Under the pieces are notes generated by a model. That model did not search any database and was not told the DNA's origin. It saw only the letters and a list, made by a program, of their open reading frames with translations. A stretch of 64,000 bases of DNA from Mogibacterium sp. (GTDB taxonomy: Bacteria; Bacillota; Clostridia; Peptostreptococcales; Anaerovoracaceae): assembly GCA_017405845.1 (NCBI GenBank), contig JAFQZQ010000019.1, positions 1 to 64,000 on the forward strand, written 5' to 3'. Positions 8,867-19,108 of the stretch are shown here, piece after piece; positions within the stretch are counted from its first letter, which is position 1; each line of letters opens with the position of its first letter. The position numbers and the translations under genes are program-made.

Positions 8867-9676
8867 ATGGAATATTACGAGGATATAGTTAAAAAGAGAA
8901 ATTCCTGCAGAGGCTTTGCCGACAAAAAGGTCGGTGATGATGTGCTGAATGAGCTGCTGACATATTATGAGGAAGATGAGAGCGATCTCGTCGATGAGAT
9001 CCAGACCGAGCTGAAGTTCTACATCGGAACAGTCTGGGATGAACTCAAAAAGAGTGTCGGCTACAACGGATTCTGCATCAAAGCTCCTGCATACATGGTC
9101 ATTTACTCTGAGGTAGCAGATCACTATCTCGAGAACGCCGGTTACATTGCTCAGGGCCTTACACTCAAGATGACTGAGCTGGGACTTGCTGCATGCTGGC
9201 AGACCATTAACGATGCTGAAGAAGCAAAGAAGGCTCTCGGCGAGGACACCGATAAGGTAGTTGCCTGCGTAGTAGCATTCGGTTACAGGGATCCTGATAA
9301 CGATGAGAAAAAGGCTCCGAAGAAGTCACTTGACGAGATGACAGACGGCTTCAAGTTCGGACAGGACATCGATACTGACCTCTGGTACGACGAGCTCGAA
9401 GACGGCCTCAGAGCAATTGCTCACGCCCAGTCGTTCCAGAATCTGCAGCCATACAGGATAATCGTTGACAACGACCAGATCTCGCTGGTGGGACTCCCTG
9501 ATGATATGACATCAGAGGCAGACAGGCTTCTCAACTACGGCATCGTAATGTTCAACTTCTATGCCGTTATGTGGGCAATAAGACCGAGCGCACCTAGATG
9601 GAGCTTCGAACCTGTAACGGATCGCGACCTCGCGCTTCCTGCTGACGTCACTTATGTCGCAAAGTGCGGCCTGTAA
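8867..9676 (+). CDS. Nitroreductase family protein
   Basis: 269 residues. It starts with the nitroreductase-type motif YEDIVKKRNSCRGFADKKV (FMN-binding Arg and Ser region) and has GLAACWQTINDAEEAKKALG, typical of the FMN flavoprotein fold. It resembles the duplicated putative nitroreductase variety rather than NfsB. The substrate and donor are unknown. GAGG precedes the ATG. It is divergent from ptb and followed by a terminator at 9720. Confidence 0.75.
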   Translation: MEYYEDIVKKRNSCRGFADKKVGDDVLNELLTYYEEDESDLVDEIQTELKFYIGTVWDELKKSVGYNGFCIKAPAYMVIYSEVADHYLENAGYIAQGLTLKMTELGLAACWQTINDAEEAKKALGEDTDKVVACVVAFGYRDPDNDEKKAPKKSLDEMTDGFKFGQDIDTDLWYDELEDGLRAIAHAQSFQNLQPYRIIVDNDQISLVGLPDDMTSEADRLLNYGIVMFNFYAVMWAIRPSAPRWSFEPVTDRDLALPADVTYVAKCGL

Positions 9677-9719
9677 ACCGTCAGCAAACACGGTTCTGAA
9701 ATAAATATTCAGTCAAAAT

Positions 9720-9750
9720 AATACCGCAGCACCGGGCTGCGGTATTTTAT
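9720..9750. terminator. Terminator between converging genes
   Basis: AATACCGCAGC / GCTGCGGTATT, an 11-bp stem with an ACCGG loop, followed by TTTAT. It ends the nitroreductase unit. The convergent oxidoreductase gene ends 30 bp further on, so it may act in both directions. Confidence 0.8.
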
Positions 9751-9776
9751 TTCATATTTTTCACTGACATTCAGCG

Positions 9777-12596
9777 CTACTGCTCTGTCGGGTAATCCGA
9801 TTTGCCTGTGACCTTCTTCTTGAGGATCTTGATTCCCCTCTTGAGTGCGTATGGTCCGACCACCTTCATCATATCCTCTGCGAAGTGCATATCGCTCGCC
9901 GCAGGAATATCTCTGCTGAGGTGGATGGCATCAAACTGGCAGCGTGTGGTGCACAGTCCGCAGCCGATACACTGGTTGAGGTCTACCCAGCTTGCGCCGC
10001 ACTTGAGGCAGCGTGCTGTCTCAAGCTTCACCTGCTCGTCTGTCAGCGGCAGTCTCAGATCATCGAATGTCGCTTCAGGCTTACCGGCTTTGTGGCCAGG
10101 CTTCTGACGTCCGGCATTATCGTATGACTTCGGTGAAACGCTGATGTCGTCTCTGTCGAGCTCGATAAACTCTCTGAGGTCTCTGCCGATAGTCATGGAC
10201 TGTCCCGGATGGACGTATCTGTTGATCGAAACCATTGCGGTGCGTCCGGCAGCGATAGCATCGATTACGAACTTCTGACCTGTATAAACATCACCGCCAA
10301 CAAAAATGTCAGGCTCTGCTGTCTGCAGTGTTACAGGGTCGGCGATCACAAAGCCTCTCGGGCTGAGCTCTACCTTCGTGCCTTCAAGCAGCTTGCCCCA
10401 TTCAGGCTTCTGGCCTATGCAGAACAGAACTGTATCGCATTTTGCTTCCTCGGTTACGCTGTCGTCAAACTTAGGGTCGAATCTGCCTTCTGCGTTCTTT
10501 ACCGATATGCATTTGCGGAACTTGATGCCTGCGCACTTGCCATTTTTAACAACGACTTCAGTCTGTCCCCAGCCGGCGTGGATTGTGATTCCCTCAGCTT
10601 CGCACTCGCTCTGATCTTCGATACCCATAGGCATCTCGTCGTATGATTCGAGGCAGTAAAGGTCAACGCTCTTAGCTCCGGCTCTCACTGCTGTCCTTGC
10701 CACATCAGCTCCGATGTTTCCGCCGCCGATGACAACTACTTTGCCCTTGAGGTTCTTGTTTCCTTCAAGGTTGACGTCTTTCATGAAGTCGATTCCGGAG
10801 ATAACGCCCTTTGCGTCCTCGCCCGGTATGCCGAGCCTGCCTCCACTCTGAAGGCCGATGCCGATGAAGAACGCCTTATATCTCTGCTCTCTCAGCTGAG
10901 GGATGCTTACATCCTTTCCTACCTCTACTCCGCATCTGAATTCAACGCCCATCTTGCGAAGTATCTCGATTTCACCGCCAAGCACGTCTTTCTCGAGTCT
11001 GAATTCAGGCAGTCCGTGCATCATCATTCCGCCCGGAGCCTTCTCTTTCTCGAATACAGTGACAGGATATCCGTCTTTTCTCAGATAGTATGCGGCAGAA
11101 AGTCCGGCTGGACCTGAGCCGATCACGGCAATCGGGAGATCATCCCACTGCTTGCCGTCCATGTTGTCGCAGATCGGAACGAATCTGTCCAGATTCCTGA
11201 ACTCCCACTGAGTGAGATATTTCTTTACTTCGTCGATAGATACAGGATCATCGAGCAGTCCTCTTGTGCAGCGGTCTTCGCAGCGCTTGTTGCATACAGC
11301 TCCGCAGACTGCAGGGAACGGGTTATCCTGTCTGATAAGTTCAACAGCTTCCTCATAGCGGCCCTCTTTAGCCATCTGCAGATATCCCTGTACAGCAATG
11401 TGTGCCGGGCAGGCTGTCTTGCATGGGGATGTACCGCTGTCGTAGCAGTTGATCTTGTTTGTGTCTCTGTAGTTATAGTTCCACTTGTCCTCGCCCCAGA
11501 CATTATCATCAGGCAGGTCGTGCATAGGGTACATCACCTTTGAGCCATCAGCACGGCACAGTTTCTGACCAAGTCTTGCAGCTCCTGCAGGGCAGACTTC
11601 TACGCACTTGCCGCATGCGACGCACTTATCAGGGTCTACATGAGCGCGGTAAGCGGACCTTGACATATTAGGTGTATTGAAGAGCTGCGATGTGCGCAGT
11701 CCGTAACAACTTCCGGGTGAGCAGTTGCAGATGCCGACTATGCGGTCCGGACCGTCGAGGTTTGTGATCTGATGCACATATCCCTTGCGCTCAGCTCTCT
11801 CGATGATCTCCATCGCCTCTTCACGTGTTATATAATGAGCGTCCTTGCCCGACTCGACCAGGAACTCAGCGATATCGCCGAGGCCTATGCACATGTAGCC
11901 TTCGATGTCGCCAACGCCCTCGCCTCTGACTCTCTGAGCCTTACGGCATGCACATACCATCGTGCAGAACTTGTCGTACTTCTTGAGCCACTGAGACAGG
12001 TGCTCTACACTTGCGGACTCAACTGTGCCCTCGATGGCTTTCTCGACCGGTATTACATGCATTCCGATTCCGGCACCTCCCGGTGGGATCAGCTTTGCAG
12101 CGAGTTCAAGCGGCTCCTGAGGTGCCAGATTGAACATTGTAGCTACTTCCGGATTGGTCTCGCAGAGCATTGGATGCTCTACCATGTACTCGCCGGAGCC
12201 TACTACCCACTTCGGTATCCAGTACTGGATGTGCTGGTCAGCGTTGTCGCGGTTCTGCTCGACGATTCCGATTCCGACGAGGCGGTCGATAATCTTCTGC
12301 GCTTCAGCCTGGCTCATGTTGTTGCGCTTTGCGAGCTCACGTGTCGTCAGACCGAAGCGGCGCTTTTTGAAGCTCAGCATGAACTTCACTTCTTCCTTTG
12401 AAAGCAGCCTGTCGAGGATCCAGAAATCCATATGGTTTTCTTTCATTCCTCCCGGCAGCTTGCGGGGAATGTTGTCTGTGATCATGACAGCGAGTTTCTT
12501 TACGAGCTTTTTCTTCTCCGGGTCGCTGCACTTATGCTCAACTACCGGATAGTCTCTCTCGTTGACATGGATCTTCGGATTAACTTCCTTAACCAT
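9777..12596 (-). CDS. Iron-sulfur FAD oxidoreductase: winged helix, ferredoxin and GltD-like domains
   Basis: 939 residues from the ATG preceded by GGAGGGAG; a TTG 12 bp upstream is less likely. Order of parts: an N-terminal winged-helix-like segment (LTTRELAKRNNMSQAEAQKI, about 85-105), a Cys-rich region, a 4Fe-4S ferredoxin motif CVACGKCVEVCP (about 330), a GltD-like N-terminal cluster region (CKTACPAH, VCGAVCNKRCEDRC), and FAD and NAD(P) Rossmann folds (AVIGSGPAGLSAAYYLR, VVIGGGNIGADVARTA). A C-terminal ferredoxin CIGCGLCTTRCQF ends it. It should pass electrons between NAD(P)H and an unknown acceptor. Fusion of a DNA-binding-like helix domain to a redox chain is notable. Monocistronic here. 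Confidence 0.8.
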   Translation of the reverse strand: MVKEVNPKIHVNERDYPVVEHKCSDPEKKKLVKKLAVMITDNIPRKLPGGMKENHMDFWILDRLLSKEEVKFMLSFKKRRFGLTTRELAKRNNMSQAEAQKIIDRLVGIGIVEQNRDNADQHIQYWIPKWVVGSGEYMVEHPMLCETNPEVATMFNLAPQEPLELAAKLIPPGGAGIGMHVIPVEKAIEGTVESASVEHLSQWLKKYDKFCTMVCACRKAQRVRGEGVGDIEGYMCIGLGDIAEFLVESGKDAHYITREEAMEIIERAERKGYVHQITNLDGPDRIVGICNCSPGSCYGLRTSQLFNTPNMSRSAYRAHVDPDKCVACGKCVEVCPAGAARLGQKLCRADGSKVMYPMHDLPDDNVWGEDKWNYNYRDTNKINCYDSGTSPCKTACPAHIAVQGYLQMAKEGRYEEAVELIRQDNPFPAVCGAVCNKRCEDRCTRGLLDDPVSIDEVKKYLTQWEFRNLDRFVPICDNMDGKQWDDLPIAVIGSGPAGLSAAYYLRKDGYPVTVFEKEKAPGGMMMHGLPEFRLEKDVLGGEIEILRKMGVEFRCGVEVGKDVSIPQLREQRYKAFFIGIGLQSGGRLGIPGEDAKGVISGIDFMKDVNLEGNKNLKGKVVVIGGGNIGADVARTAVRAGAKSVDLYCLESYDEMPMGIEDQSECEAEGITIHAGWGQTEVVVKNGKCAGIKFRKCISVKNAEGRFDPKFDDSVTEEAKCDTVLFCIGQKPEWGKLLEGTKVELSPRGFVIADPVTLQTAEPDIFVGGDVYTGQKFVIDAIAAGRTAMVSINRYVHPGQSMTIGRDLREFIELDRDDISVSPKSYDNAGRQKPGHKAGKPEATFDDLRLPLTDEQVKLETARCLKCGASWVDLNQCIGCGLCTTRCQFDAIHLSRDIPAASDMHFAEDMMKVVGPYALKRGIKILKKKVTGKSDYPTEQ

Positions 12597-12633
12597 CTCT
12601 CCCTCCAAATGGTATAAAAATTACAACTACTGT

Positions 12634-15618
12634 TTATTGTACCACTGATGCCTCAATTAGGAAACTGAATACATAATCCCGGTTTACAGGATATTTAAAC
12701 TCATCTTTTGTCTGAGGGCCGCAGATACCTGTTCCTATGCCCTGCTGGAATGCAGAGATGGTTACATACGTACCGGTGCGCTTCTCGTCCTCACGGTGCT
12801 TCATGCTGAGCAGCTCCTTATCGCTGTAAGGCTTTATCCCGAGCTCAAATGCTTTGTCTACCGCACTGAACTTCACCTTGGTCTTTCCGTCGCTCACACT
12901 TACCCATCTGGTATCGAAGCGGCTGCCGCTCTCCTGCGGCTTTATGTTAGGCTCCGTCATATCAGCTACCTTGCAGCTCACATGCTCAATCGGGAACTGG
13001 TCCTTCATGTCTGCGTAAGACTCGCCGCTTCTGCCGTAGTATTCAACATCATCGAACGCGGAGTCGAATCTGAAAGCCTTGCCGAATCTGGGAACCGTGC
13101 CCTTACCCTTTGTGCAATGCAGTCTGCTTGTGACGAGCACTGAACCTGCCTCGTCCACTCTCTCATATGTATCCGTACATTCGAATTCGTTTTTTTTGCA
13201 GATGATTCTGGATACTACAGTCATTTTCTTTTCCGTCTTCTCTATCGAGACTACATCTGTTCTCTGACCAACGAAATCTTTCATGGCATCACCGACTCCG
13301 AAAAATATGAAGTCGTTGTCTGTAGGCGCACGGAAGACTATCGTCGCAGGGTCAGCCGGTTTGATGAGCGTTTCTCCCACTACGATCGACACCTCATCGG
13401 AGTTATCATCGATTATGTTTCCGATCGGATAAGTGCCTGCGGCTGCAGGTTTTCCTGCGATATGTTCTCTTATGATTATCTGCTCGCACGAGACCTCGCT
13501 CTTTGTCTTTTTGTCAAAAGCGGTGATTGTGAGCGTACAATCTGTGCCCGCCTCTTCAGCGGCCTTTATGTGATCAGCAGTCGCGATCTTTACCCTCTGT
13601 TTCTCGAGAGGATCGCAATACGGAGTCAGGCTCTCTTCGCTGCCGTCACTCCATCTGAGTCTAAGCTCGTATCTGATTCCCGGAGTAAATGCTTTTGTGT
13701 TGAAGAGTTCAAAGTCGTCTCCGCCCAGCCAGCTGACGCGTATAGGACGATAGATGAACTTAGTGATCTTAGCGCCTGTAGAAGGGCTGCGGTCAGGATA
13801 GAACATTCCGTCCACGCAGAAGTTCTTGTCGTGCTCCCACTCGCCGTGATCTCCGCCGTATGTATAGCTGCCGTCCTCATGCAGGACTGCATGATCGACC
13901 ATCTCCCATACACAGCCTCCTGTAAGGCTGTCGTAGGAGTAAATTTCCTTCCAGTAGTCCTCCATGCCGCCCGGGCCAACACCCATGGCATGTGCGTATT
14001 CGCAGAGGAAATAAGGCCTGTCACAGAGCTGCTTTATCTTGTATTTCTTCTCGCCTATCTCATGCACGCGCTCCGAAGGCGGATACATCTCGCTGGCAAC
14101 ATCGTATGCCTTTTTCTTAGTGTGTACAGCGCTCTCATAATGGACCGGAAGCTGTGAATAGCTCTTCAGATAATCGTATTCCTTGTCGGTGTTGTGTGTA
14201 CCGCCCGCTTCGTTTCCGAGGCTCCACATCACAATTGACGGGTGCATCTTGTCCCTCTGATACATCCTTGCAACGCGGTCTACGTAGTGCGCCTCCCACT
14301 TAGGGTCATCGCTTATGCGGTTGTAACTCGGCGGAAGCTTATGTACATACGTGCCGTGGGTCTCTATGTCAGCCTCATCAACTACGTATATTCCCAGCTC
14401 ATCGCATAACTCCAGCATATAAGGATCCGGAGGATAGTGCGATGTCCTGACAGTGTCGATGTTGTATTCCTTGCAAAGAAGCATGTCGCGCTCTATCTCA
14501 TCCGGAGTCAGAGTATATCCGTTCTTTGCTGATGTGTCGTGGTGATTCACGCCATGGAATTTTATCAGGCGACCGTTTACAAGCAGTTTGTCACCCTTTA
14601 TCTCCACGTCTTTGAAGCCGACTCTCTGCTTTACACAGCTGCCTTCGATCTCGTAGTACATGTTGTACAGCTCCGGAGTCTCATCGCTCCACTCTATAGG
14701 CGCGAGGTTGCGGAATGTTACCTCCGCTCTCTTCCCCTGTGTCATTACAGTCTTCTGCACGTGGATGCCGCGGCCTTCCAGAGTAAATGTGACTTCACCG
14801 TCTTCATAAAGATCGGCCCTTGCTGTTGCAAAGTAATTCAGACCGGCCTTTCTTGTGGTAAAGCCAACATCGCGGAAATCGTTGCCCTCAGATATGCGCA
14901 GAAGCACATCGCGGAATATTCCGTTATTGCGGAACATGTCCTGGTCTTCAAGATATGTTCCGTTGCACCATCTGTGAACTACAACTACGACTTCGTTGAT
15001 CCAGTCGTGAAGATACGGAGTGACTTCAAATTCTGCCGTATTATGCGAGCCCTCAGAGTATCCGATATAATGTCCGTTCACATAAACATCTGCGCAGCTC
15101 GCTACACCGAGGAAAGAAAGTATGTAGCGCCTTTCAGGAGCATCCGGTCCGTCAGTATTGAAGAACGTACGGTAGACTCCCACAAAGTTGTACTCCTCAC
15201 CCGGATCTCTCCATCTAGGCCCAAGTCCATAGTCTGAGCCCTGAAGGCTGAACACCTTTCCGACCTTATCAACTTCCGGGATCCTTGGCGGATCATACGG
15301 AAACTGATATCTTAGATTCACATAAAAAGGCCTGTCGTAGCTGCGGAACTGCCAGCACGAAGGCACATCTATCTTATCGAATTTCAAAATGTCGGTATCC
15401 AGCAGATCAGGAAGCTCCGTCGGTTTCGGAAAGAAGCGGAAATCCCAGTCTCCGTTGAGGCAAACCACCTTCGGCGACTTATATCTCTTCTCTTTACCCG
15501 ATACTTCATCTGCAGATTTTCTGTCGGGATACGGAATAAAGTAGCTCCTCGGAGCCAGCTTGTTGTCTTCAAAAACGTTAAAATCGCAGTAATTTGTCTT
15601 GTTGATTCTATATAACAT
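12634..15618 (-). CDS. lacZ: Beta-galactosidase, GH2 (LacZ-type)
   Basis: 994 residues, LacZ length. The five-domain layout shows in the sugar-binding domain (CLNGDWDFRF, VPSCWQF), VDEADIETHG before the barrel core, the acid/base glutamate in MWSLGNEAGGTHN and the nucleophile in FLCEYAHAMGVGPG. The C-terminal small-chain domain carries RAPTDND. It hydrolyses beta-galactosides in the cytoplasm. GGAG lies 7 nt before the ATG. It is 12 bp downstream of the secreted-protein gene on the same strand, although no sugar transporter is adjacent, and the neighbouring ABC genes are not of sugar type. Confidence 0.9.
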   Translation of the reverse strand: MLYRINKTNYCDFNVFEDNKLAPRSYFIPYPDRKSADEVSGKEKRYKSPKVVCLNGDWDFRFFPKPTELPDLLDTDILKFDKIDVPSCWQFRSYDRPFYVNLRYQFPYDPPRIPEVDKVGKVFSLQGSDYGLGPRWRDPGEEYNFVGVYRTFFNTDGPDAPERRYILSFLGVASCADVYVNGHYIGYSEGSHNTAEFEVTPYLHDWINEVVVVVHRWCNGTYLEDQDMFRNNGIFRDVLLRISEGNDFRDVGFTTRKAGLNYFATARADLYEDGEVTFTLEGRGIHVQKTVMTQGKRAEVTFRNLAPIEWSDETPELYNMYYEIEGSCVKQRVGFKDVEIKGDKLLVNGRLIKFHGVNHHDTSAKNGYTLTPDEIERDMLLCKEYNIDTVRTSHYPPDPYMLELCDELGIYVVDEADIETHGTYVHKLPPSYNRISDDPKWEAHYVDRVARMYQRDKMHPSIVMWSLGNEAGGTHNTDKEYDYLKSYSQLPVHYESAVHTKKKAYDVASEMYPPSERVHEIGEKKYKIKQLCDRPYFLCEYAHAMGVGPGGMEDYWKEIYSYDSLTGGCVWEMVDHAVLHEDGSYTYGGDHGEWEHDKNFCVDGMFYPDRSPSTGAKITKFIYRPIRVSWLGGDDFELFNTKAFTPGIRYELRLRWSDGSEESLTPYCDPLEKQRVKIATADHIKAAEEAGTDCTLTITAFDKKTKSEVSCEQIIIREHIAGKPAAAGTYPIGNIIDDNSDEVSIVVGETLIKPADPATIVFRAPTDNDFIFFGVGDAMKDFVGQRTDVVSIEKTEKKMTVVSRIICKKNEFECTDTYERVDEAGSVLVTSRLHCTKGKGTVPRFGKAFRFDSAFDDVEYYGRSGESYADMKDQFPIEHVSCKVADMTEPNIKPQESGSRFDTRWVSVSDGKTKVKFSAVDKAFELGIKPYSDKELLSMKHREDEKRTGTYVTISAFQQGIGTGICGPQTKDEFKYPVNRDYVFSFLIEASVVQ

Positions 15619-15630
15619 CAGGGGTCTCCT

Positions 15631-16584
15631 CTACTCGTCTGTCCGCTTTCTCTTTACTGCTATGATAATACCGACTACCGCGGCAGCTGCTGCGGCTGCC
15701 ATGCACACAAGTCCTGTCATGCCTCCCGGAATACGATCTATGAAAGATTTTTCATCTTCAGAGGCTGCTTTTGCAGGCTCTTTCCATTCAAGGCTGACCG
15801 GTTCTCCGTCCTTGAGGGTCTCCTCTATAGGTGCGCCAGATCTGTCAGCCATATTTATCGTTCTGTATTCAGGCAGCATCTCCTCAGGAGGTTCTGCAGG
15901 CGTGCTGACCTTAGGCGGCTTCTGCTGCTTTTTTACCTTTTGTTTTTTAGGCGGGTCTTCTTTACAGATGTCTTCTCCGTATTTCGCATCCTCTTCAGTC
16001 GCTACGACCGCGAAAAGCAGCCTCGGGCTTGTCCGCTTGTAAGTCGAGTATACATCTACCTCTTCTACTTCCTCGCCCTCTTCATTCTCTATCATTTCGC
16101 CGGTCTTCTTGACGATATTCAGATCCATGTAGAATTTGACCGGGGACCCATCAACCGGTTCTGCCAGACGCATCTCCTCGATATCCGACGCGGCGAGCTG
16201 GAGCTCTCCCTTTTTCATCTTGCCCCATTTTTTTACCGATATCTCTTTGTGCGAAGCCTTTTTGCAATTGGTCTTCTTCATATAAAGCCCCGCACGGTCA
16301 AGTATCGTTGCAGTGAGCTCTTCATCAGTCATTTTAGTCACTTCAGCAGGAGTAAGAACCACATTATGCCTGACAAAGAAGCAGTAAAGCTCATTATCGA
16401 CTCCGACATCATGGACTTCGCGTATAGGTTCATCCTTCTTGGTGTCTTTCTGTTTGGTTTCTGTTGCAGCGAACGCAAAGTCCGGTGACGCGAGCATCAC
16501 CGTGACCAGCATTATCAGCAGCACAGATGCAAACCTAATGAGTCCCATTCTGAGCCTGCATGTCATTCCCTTTTCATTTACCAT
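15631..16584 (-). CDS. Secreted, C-terminally anchored protein of unknown function
   Basis: 317 residues. A signal peptide (about 14-40, ending in FAFAA) and a C-terminal transmembrane helix (about 288-310) followed by KRKR place the body outside the membrane with a short cytoplasmic tail. The middle is rich in Lys and Glu, with a Pro/Lys stretch (PPKKQKVKKQQKPPK). I recognise no domain. Its stop-to-start spacing (19 bp from the ABC gene upstream, 12 bp to lacZ) suggests co-transcription with the two ABC fusions, for which it could be an extracytoplasmic partner; this is inference only. Confidence 0.65.
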   Translation of the reverse strand: MVNEKGMTCRLRMGLIRFASVLLIMLVTVMLASPDFAFAATETKQKDTKKDEPIREVHDVGVDNELYCFFVRHNVVLTPAEVTKMTDEELTATILDRAGLYMKKTNCKKASHKEISVKKWGKMKKGELQLAASDIEEMRLAEPVDGSPVKFYMDLNIVKKTGEMIENEEGEEVEEVDVYSTYKRTSPRLLFAVVATEEDAKYGEDICKEDPPKKQKVKKQQKPPKVSTPAEPPEEMLPEYRTINMADRSGAPIEETLKDGEPVSLEWKEPAKAASEDEKSFIDRIPGGMTGLVCMAAAAAAAVVGIIIAVKRKRTDE

Positions 16585-16603
16585 GGCTTTTGCCTTTCAT
16601 TCA

Positions 16604-19105
16604 TCAATTCACATCTGTACGCGCAAGTATCGCAGCCGGACGCCTGATCAGAGTATGGAATACAGGCATGAGTCCAAACAGAAGGTTGAACGCAAATATC
16701 AGCGCGAGCGATACGAGCACAGTCTGCAGATTGCATACGAACATATTCTGAAGATAAGAAATATTCTGGAGCTTGCTGATCACATAGCTCATCAGCAGCC
16801 ATCCAGGCACGGAAGCAATCGTTGTGATTGCTATAATTTCTCCTGTGAACATCCTGTAGATATCGGACTTCTTTACTCCGATGGCCCTGAGGGTGCCCAC
16901 TTCCTTAATACGCGACAGGAACGAAGCTCTCATCATCAGGAACACCTCAATGAGCGAGATAATGATGATAATACCTCCCACCAGCAGGAATGCGCGTACT
17001 GTAGACAGCTGCGTCTTCCTGTATTTGTTTTTCTGATACTTGTAAAGGTCTCTGGCCTTTACGCCATATCCCTGAATGGCATCAACAGTCTCTTCCTTTT
17101 CGCCTGCCGCCTTCACCGTCATGTTCTCCAGTTCGGTAATGAGGCGGTATTTGATCGTATTATTATTTACAAAGAACTTGCCCTGGACCACGTCGCTGGT
17201 GTAGTAACCTACAACGGTAAGTTTATGACCATTTACCTTGGTCTTTATAGTTTTGCCCATCTTCATCGACTTTGCATAGTCGTTGTCTACAAGCACTTCA
17301 TAATCACCTTCAGGCCAGTTGCTTCCGTCTGTCAGCTGCACCTTTTCTTTATAGAGGGCGTAATCTATCAGTTTTGATGCTTCAGGAGCTGAAGCTGTGA
17401 TGCTTCCGTCCTCGTTGTATGTTTCAGGAGCTGCTTCCTCGTAATCGTATCCGTAATCTTCTTCGTAATAATCATCAGTGTTATTGTTTGCTATCATGTT
17501 GATGAACAGCGACTTGGACGCGTAAATGCAAGGGCTCTCCTTATCTGAGATACCAACTATGGTGAACTCCGGAAGCTCCTTAAGTGTCAGATGGCGTCCG
17601 AGAAGCTCTTCAGGCTCCTTGTAACCGGCATGGATCATGTCAGGAGTTTCCTCCTGAGCACGCTTAATAAGCAATGCATCGATCACAACCTCGTATCTGC
17701 TCTCAGGCAGTCTTCCGTATTTAATGTCTTCTTCCGTGAGGCTCTCCGCATTGCTGAGTGAACCGCTGAACTGAGTGCCGCTCCATGAAGTCTGCCAGTA
17801 CTCATCGTACTTCATGCGCATGTTTATCTTGCCTGATCCCGGCAGTGCGTATTCGACAGTAGGGTCCGCCTCGATATCAAGATAGTCTGAGACCGGGATC
17901 TTCTTCTGTACTACCCCAACATATGATTTATCATCCTGAATGAACCTTTCATCAGGCATGTTAAGTATTCCTGCGATATTCGAAACCGCATATGTTATGA
18001 ACATTGCGGATACCAGAAATCCCAGCAGGAGCACCTTCTTCAGTATGTGATACTTGCTGACAGTACGGAATCCCGAAGAGAGCATCGTAAAGACGTTGAA
18101 GATTGACGAATGACGAAGCGGTCTCGACGAGGCAAAACGCTCCGCATGGAATCTGCGGGCCTCAGCCTCTTCTGCGGTCAGTGCTCTGTAATGATCGTCA
18201 ACGAGCTCGATGCTGGAGTTCTCGTCTACTATTTCCATCCTGTTCGTGGCATCGCGCGTCTGTATGAACAGATTGCCGCGGCTGATCACGATGTCTATGT
18301 CCATCTTTCCGCCGCTTTCGTTGAAGACACGTATAGTGTTATTCGCATCTCCGAATGTACGCTGATCCTTTATATCCTTGAGGTAGATCCTGTTTTCGAT
18401 CCTGTAGTCGAGGCCTTCGACATTCTCGTTGATCTCATCAGATATCACCTTTCCGTCTCTCAGCCGTATGATCCTGTCCGCATAGAAGTTAGCCAGATTT
18501 TCCTCGTGAGTTACAAGGATAACCAGCTTCTCACGCGATATGGACTTGATTATGTTCATTACCTCAAGAGTATTGGCACTGTCGAGGTTTCCTGTCGGCT
18601 CATCAGCAATGATTATGGACGGGTTCTTAACGATTGCACGCGCAATGCCTACACGCTGTCTCTCTCCTCCTGACAGCATGTCCGCATAACGCTTTCTGTA
18701 GCGGTACATTCCTACGAGCTCAAGCGCGTATTCGACTTTCTCCCTGATCTCCTTTTCGTTCTTGATGCCTACCATTCTCAGCACCATTGCAACGTTGTCG
18801 AAAACCGTCATGGTGTTGATCAGGTTGTAGTTCTGGAAGATGTAACCGATGTTGAGATTGCGGATCTTGTCGACCGCACCTGCCGTTCTGCCCGTTATCC
18901 TCTGTCCGTTTATGTATATTTTGCCTTTATCAGCTTTATCGAGACCGCCTATGACGTTCAGCAAAGTCGTCTTGCCGCAGCCTGAAGGTCCCAGCAGAGC
19001 TGTAAGTCCCGTTTCCCCGAACTCCAGCGAGGTGTTGTTTATGACGTGGATCTGATTGGACTTGCGGCGGTAAAAGTATTTATCTACATTCTGCAATGTT
19101 ACCAT
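16604..19105 (-). CDS. ABC transporter, fused ATPase and FtsX/MacB-like permease (second of pair)
   Basis: 833 residues. An N-terminal LolD/MacB-type ATPase has Walker [10 protein letters not shown], signature LSGGERQR, Walker [13 protein letters not shown] and the switch histidine in LVTHEEN. A transmembrane helix lies near 350-378, then a large extracytoplasmic region with an acidic tract, and three helices near the C-terminus (about 705-825). That is the four-helix FtsX/MacB layout. Such transporters act by mechanotransmission on peptides, lipids or envelope factors rather than by classical import. Starts 3 bp after the preceding gene; SD is AGGAGG. The substrate is unknown. Confidence 0.85.
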   Translation of the reverse strand: MVTLQNVDKYFYRRKSNQIHVINNTSLEFGETGLTALLGPSGCGKTTLLNVIGGLDKADKGKIYINGQRITGRTAGAVDKIRNLNIGYIFQNYNLINTMTVFDNVAMVLRMVGIKNEKEIREKVEYALELVGMYRYRKRYADMLSGGERQRVGIARAIVKNPSIIIADEPTGNLDSANTLEVMNIIKSISREKLVILVTHEENLANFYADRIIRLRDGKVISDEINENVEGLDYRIENRIYLKDIKDQRTFGDANNTIRVFNESGGKMDIDIVISRGNLFIQTRDATNRMEIVDENSSIELVDDHYRALTAEEAEARRFHAERFASSRPLRHSSIFNVFTMLSSGFRTVSKYHILKKVLLLGFLVSAMFITYAVSNIAGILNMPDERFIQDDKSYVGVVQKKIPVSDYLDIEADPTVEYALPGSGKINMRMKYDEYWQTSWSGTQFSGSLSNAESLTEEDIKYGRLPESRYEVVIDALLIKRAQEETPDMIHAGYKEPEELLGRHLTLKELPEFTIVGISDKESPCIYASKSLFINMIANNNTDDYYEEDYGYDYEEAAPETYNEDGSITASAPEASKLIDYALYKEKVQLTDGSNWPEGDYEVLVDNDYAKSMKMGKTIKTKVNGHKLTVVGYYTSDVVQGKFFVNNNTIKYRLITELENMTVKAAGEKEETVDAIQGYGVKARDLYKYQKNKYRKTQLSTVRAFLLVGGIIIIISLIEVFLMMRASFLSRIKEVGTLRAIGVKKSDIYRMFTGEIIAITTIASVPGWLLMSYVISKLQNISYLQNMFVCNLQTVLVSLALIFAFNLLFGLMPVFHTLIRRPAAILARTDVN

Positions 19106-19108
19106 GCC

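Noticed and set aside
16439..17377. 312-codon + strand frame over the ABC genes
   Set aside because: No membrane or enzyme motif and no SD; antisense shadow of the fused permease.
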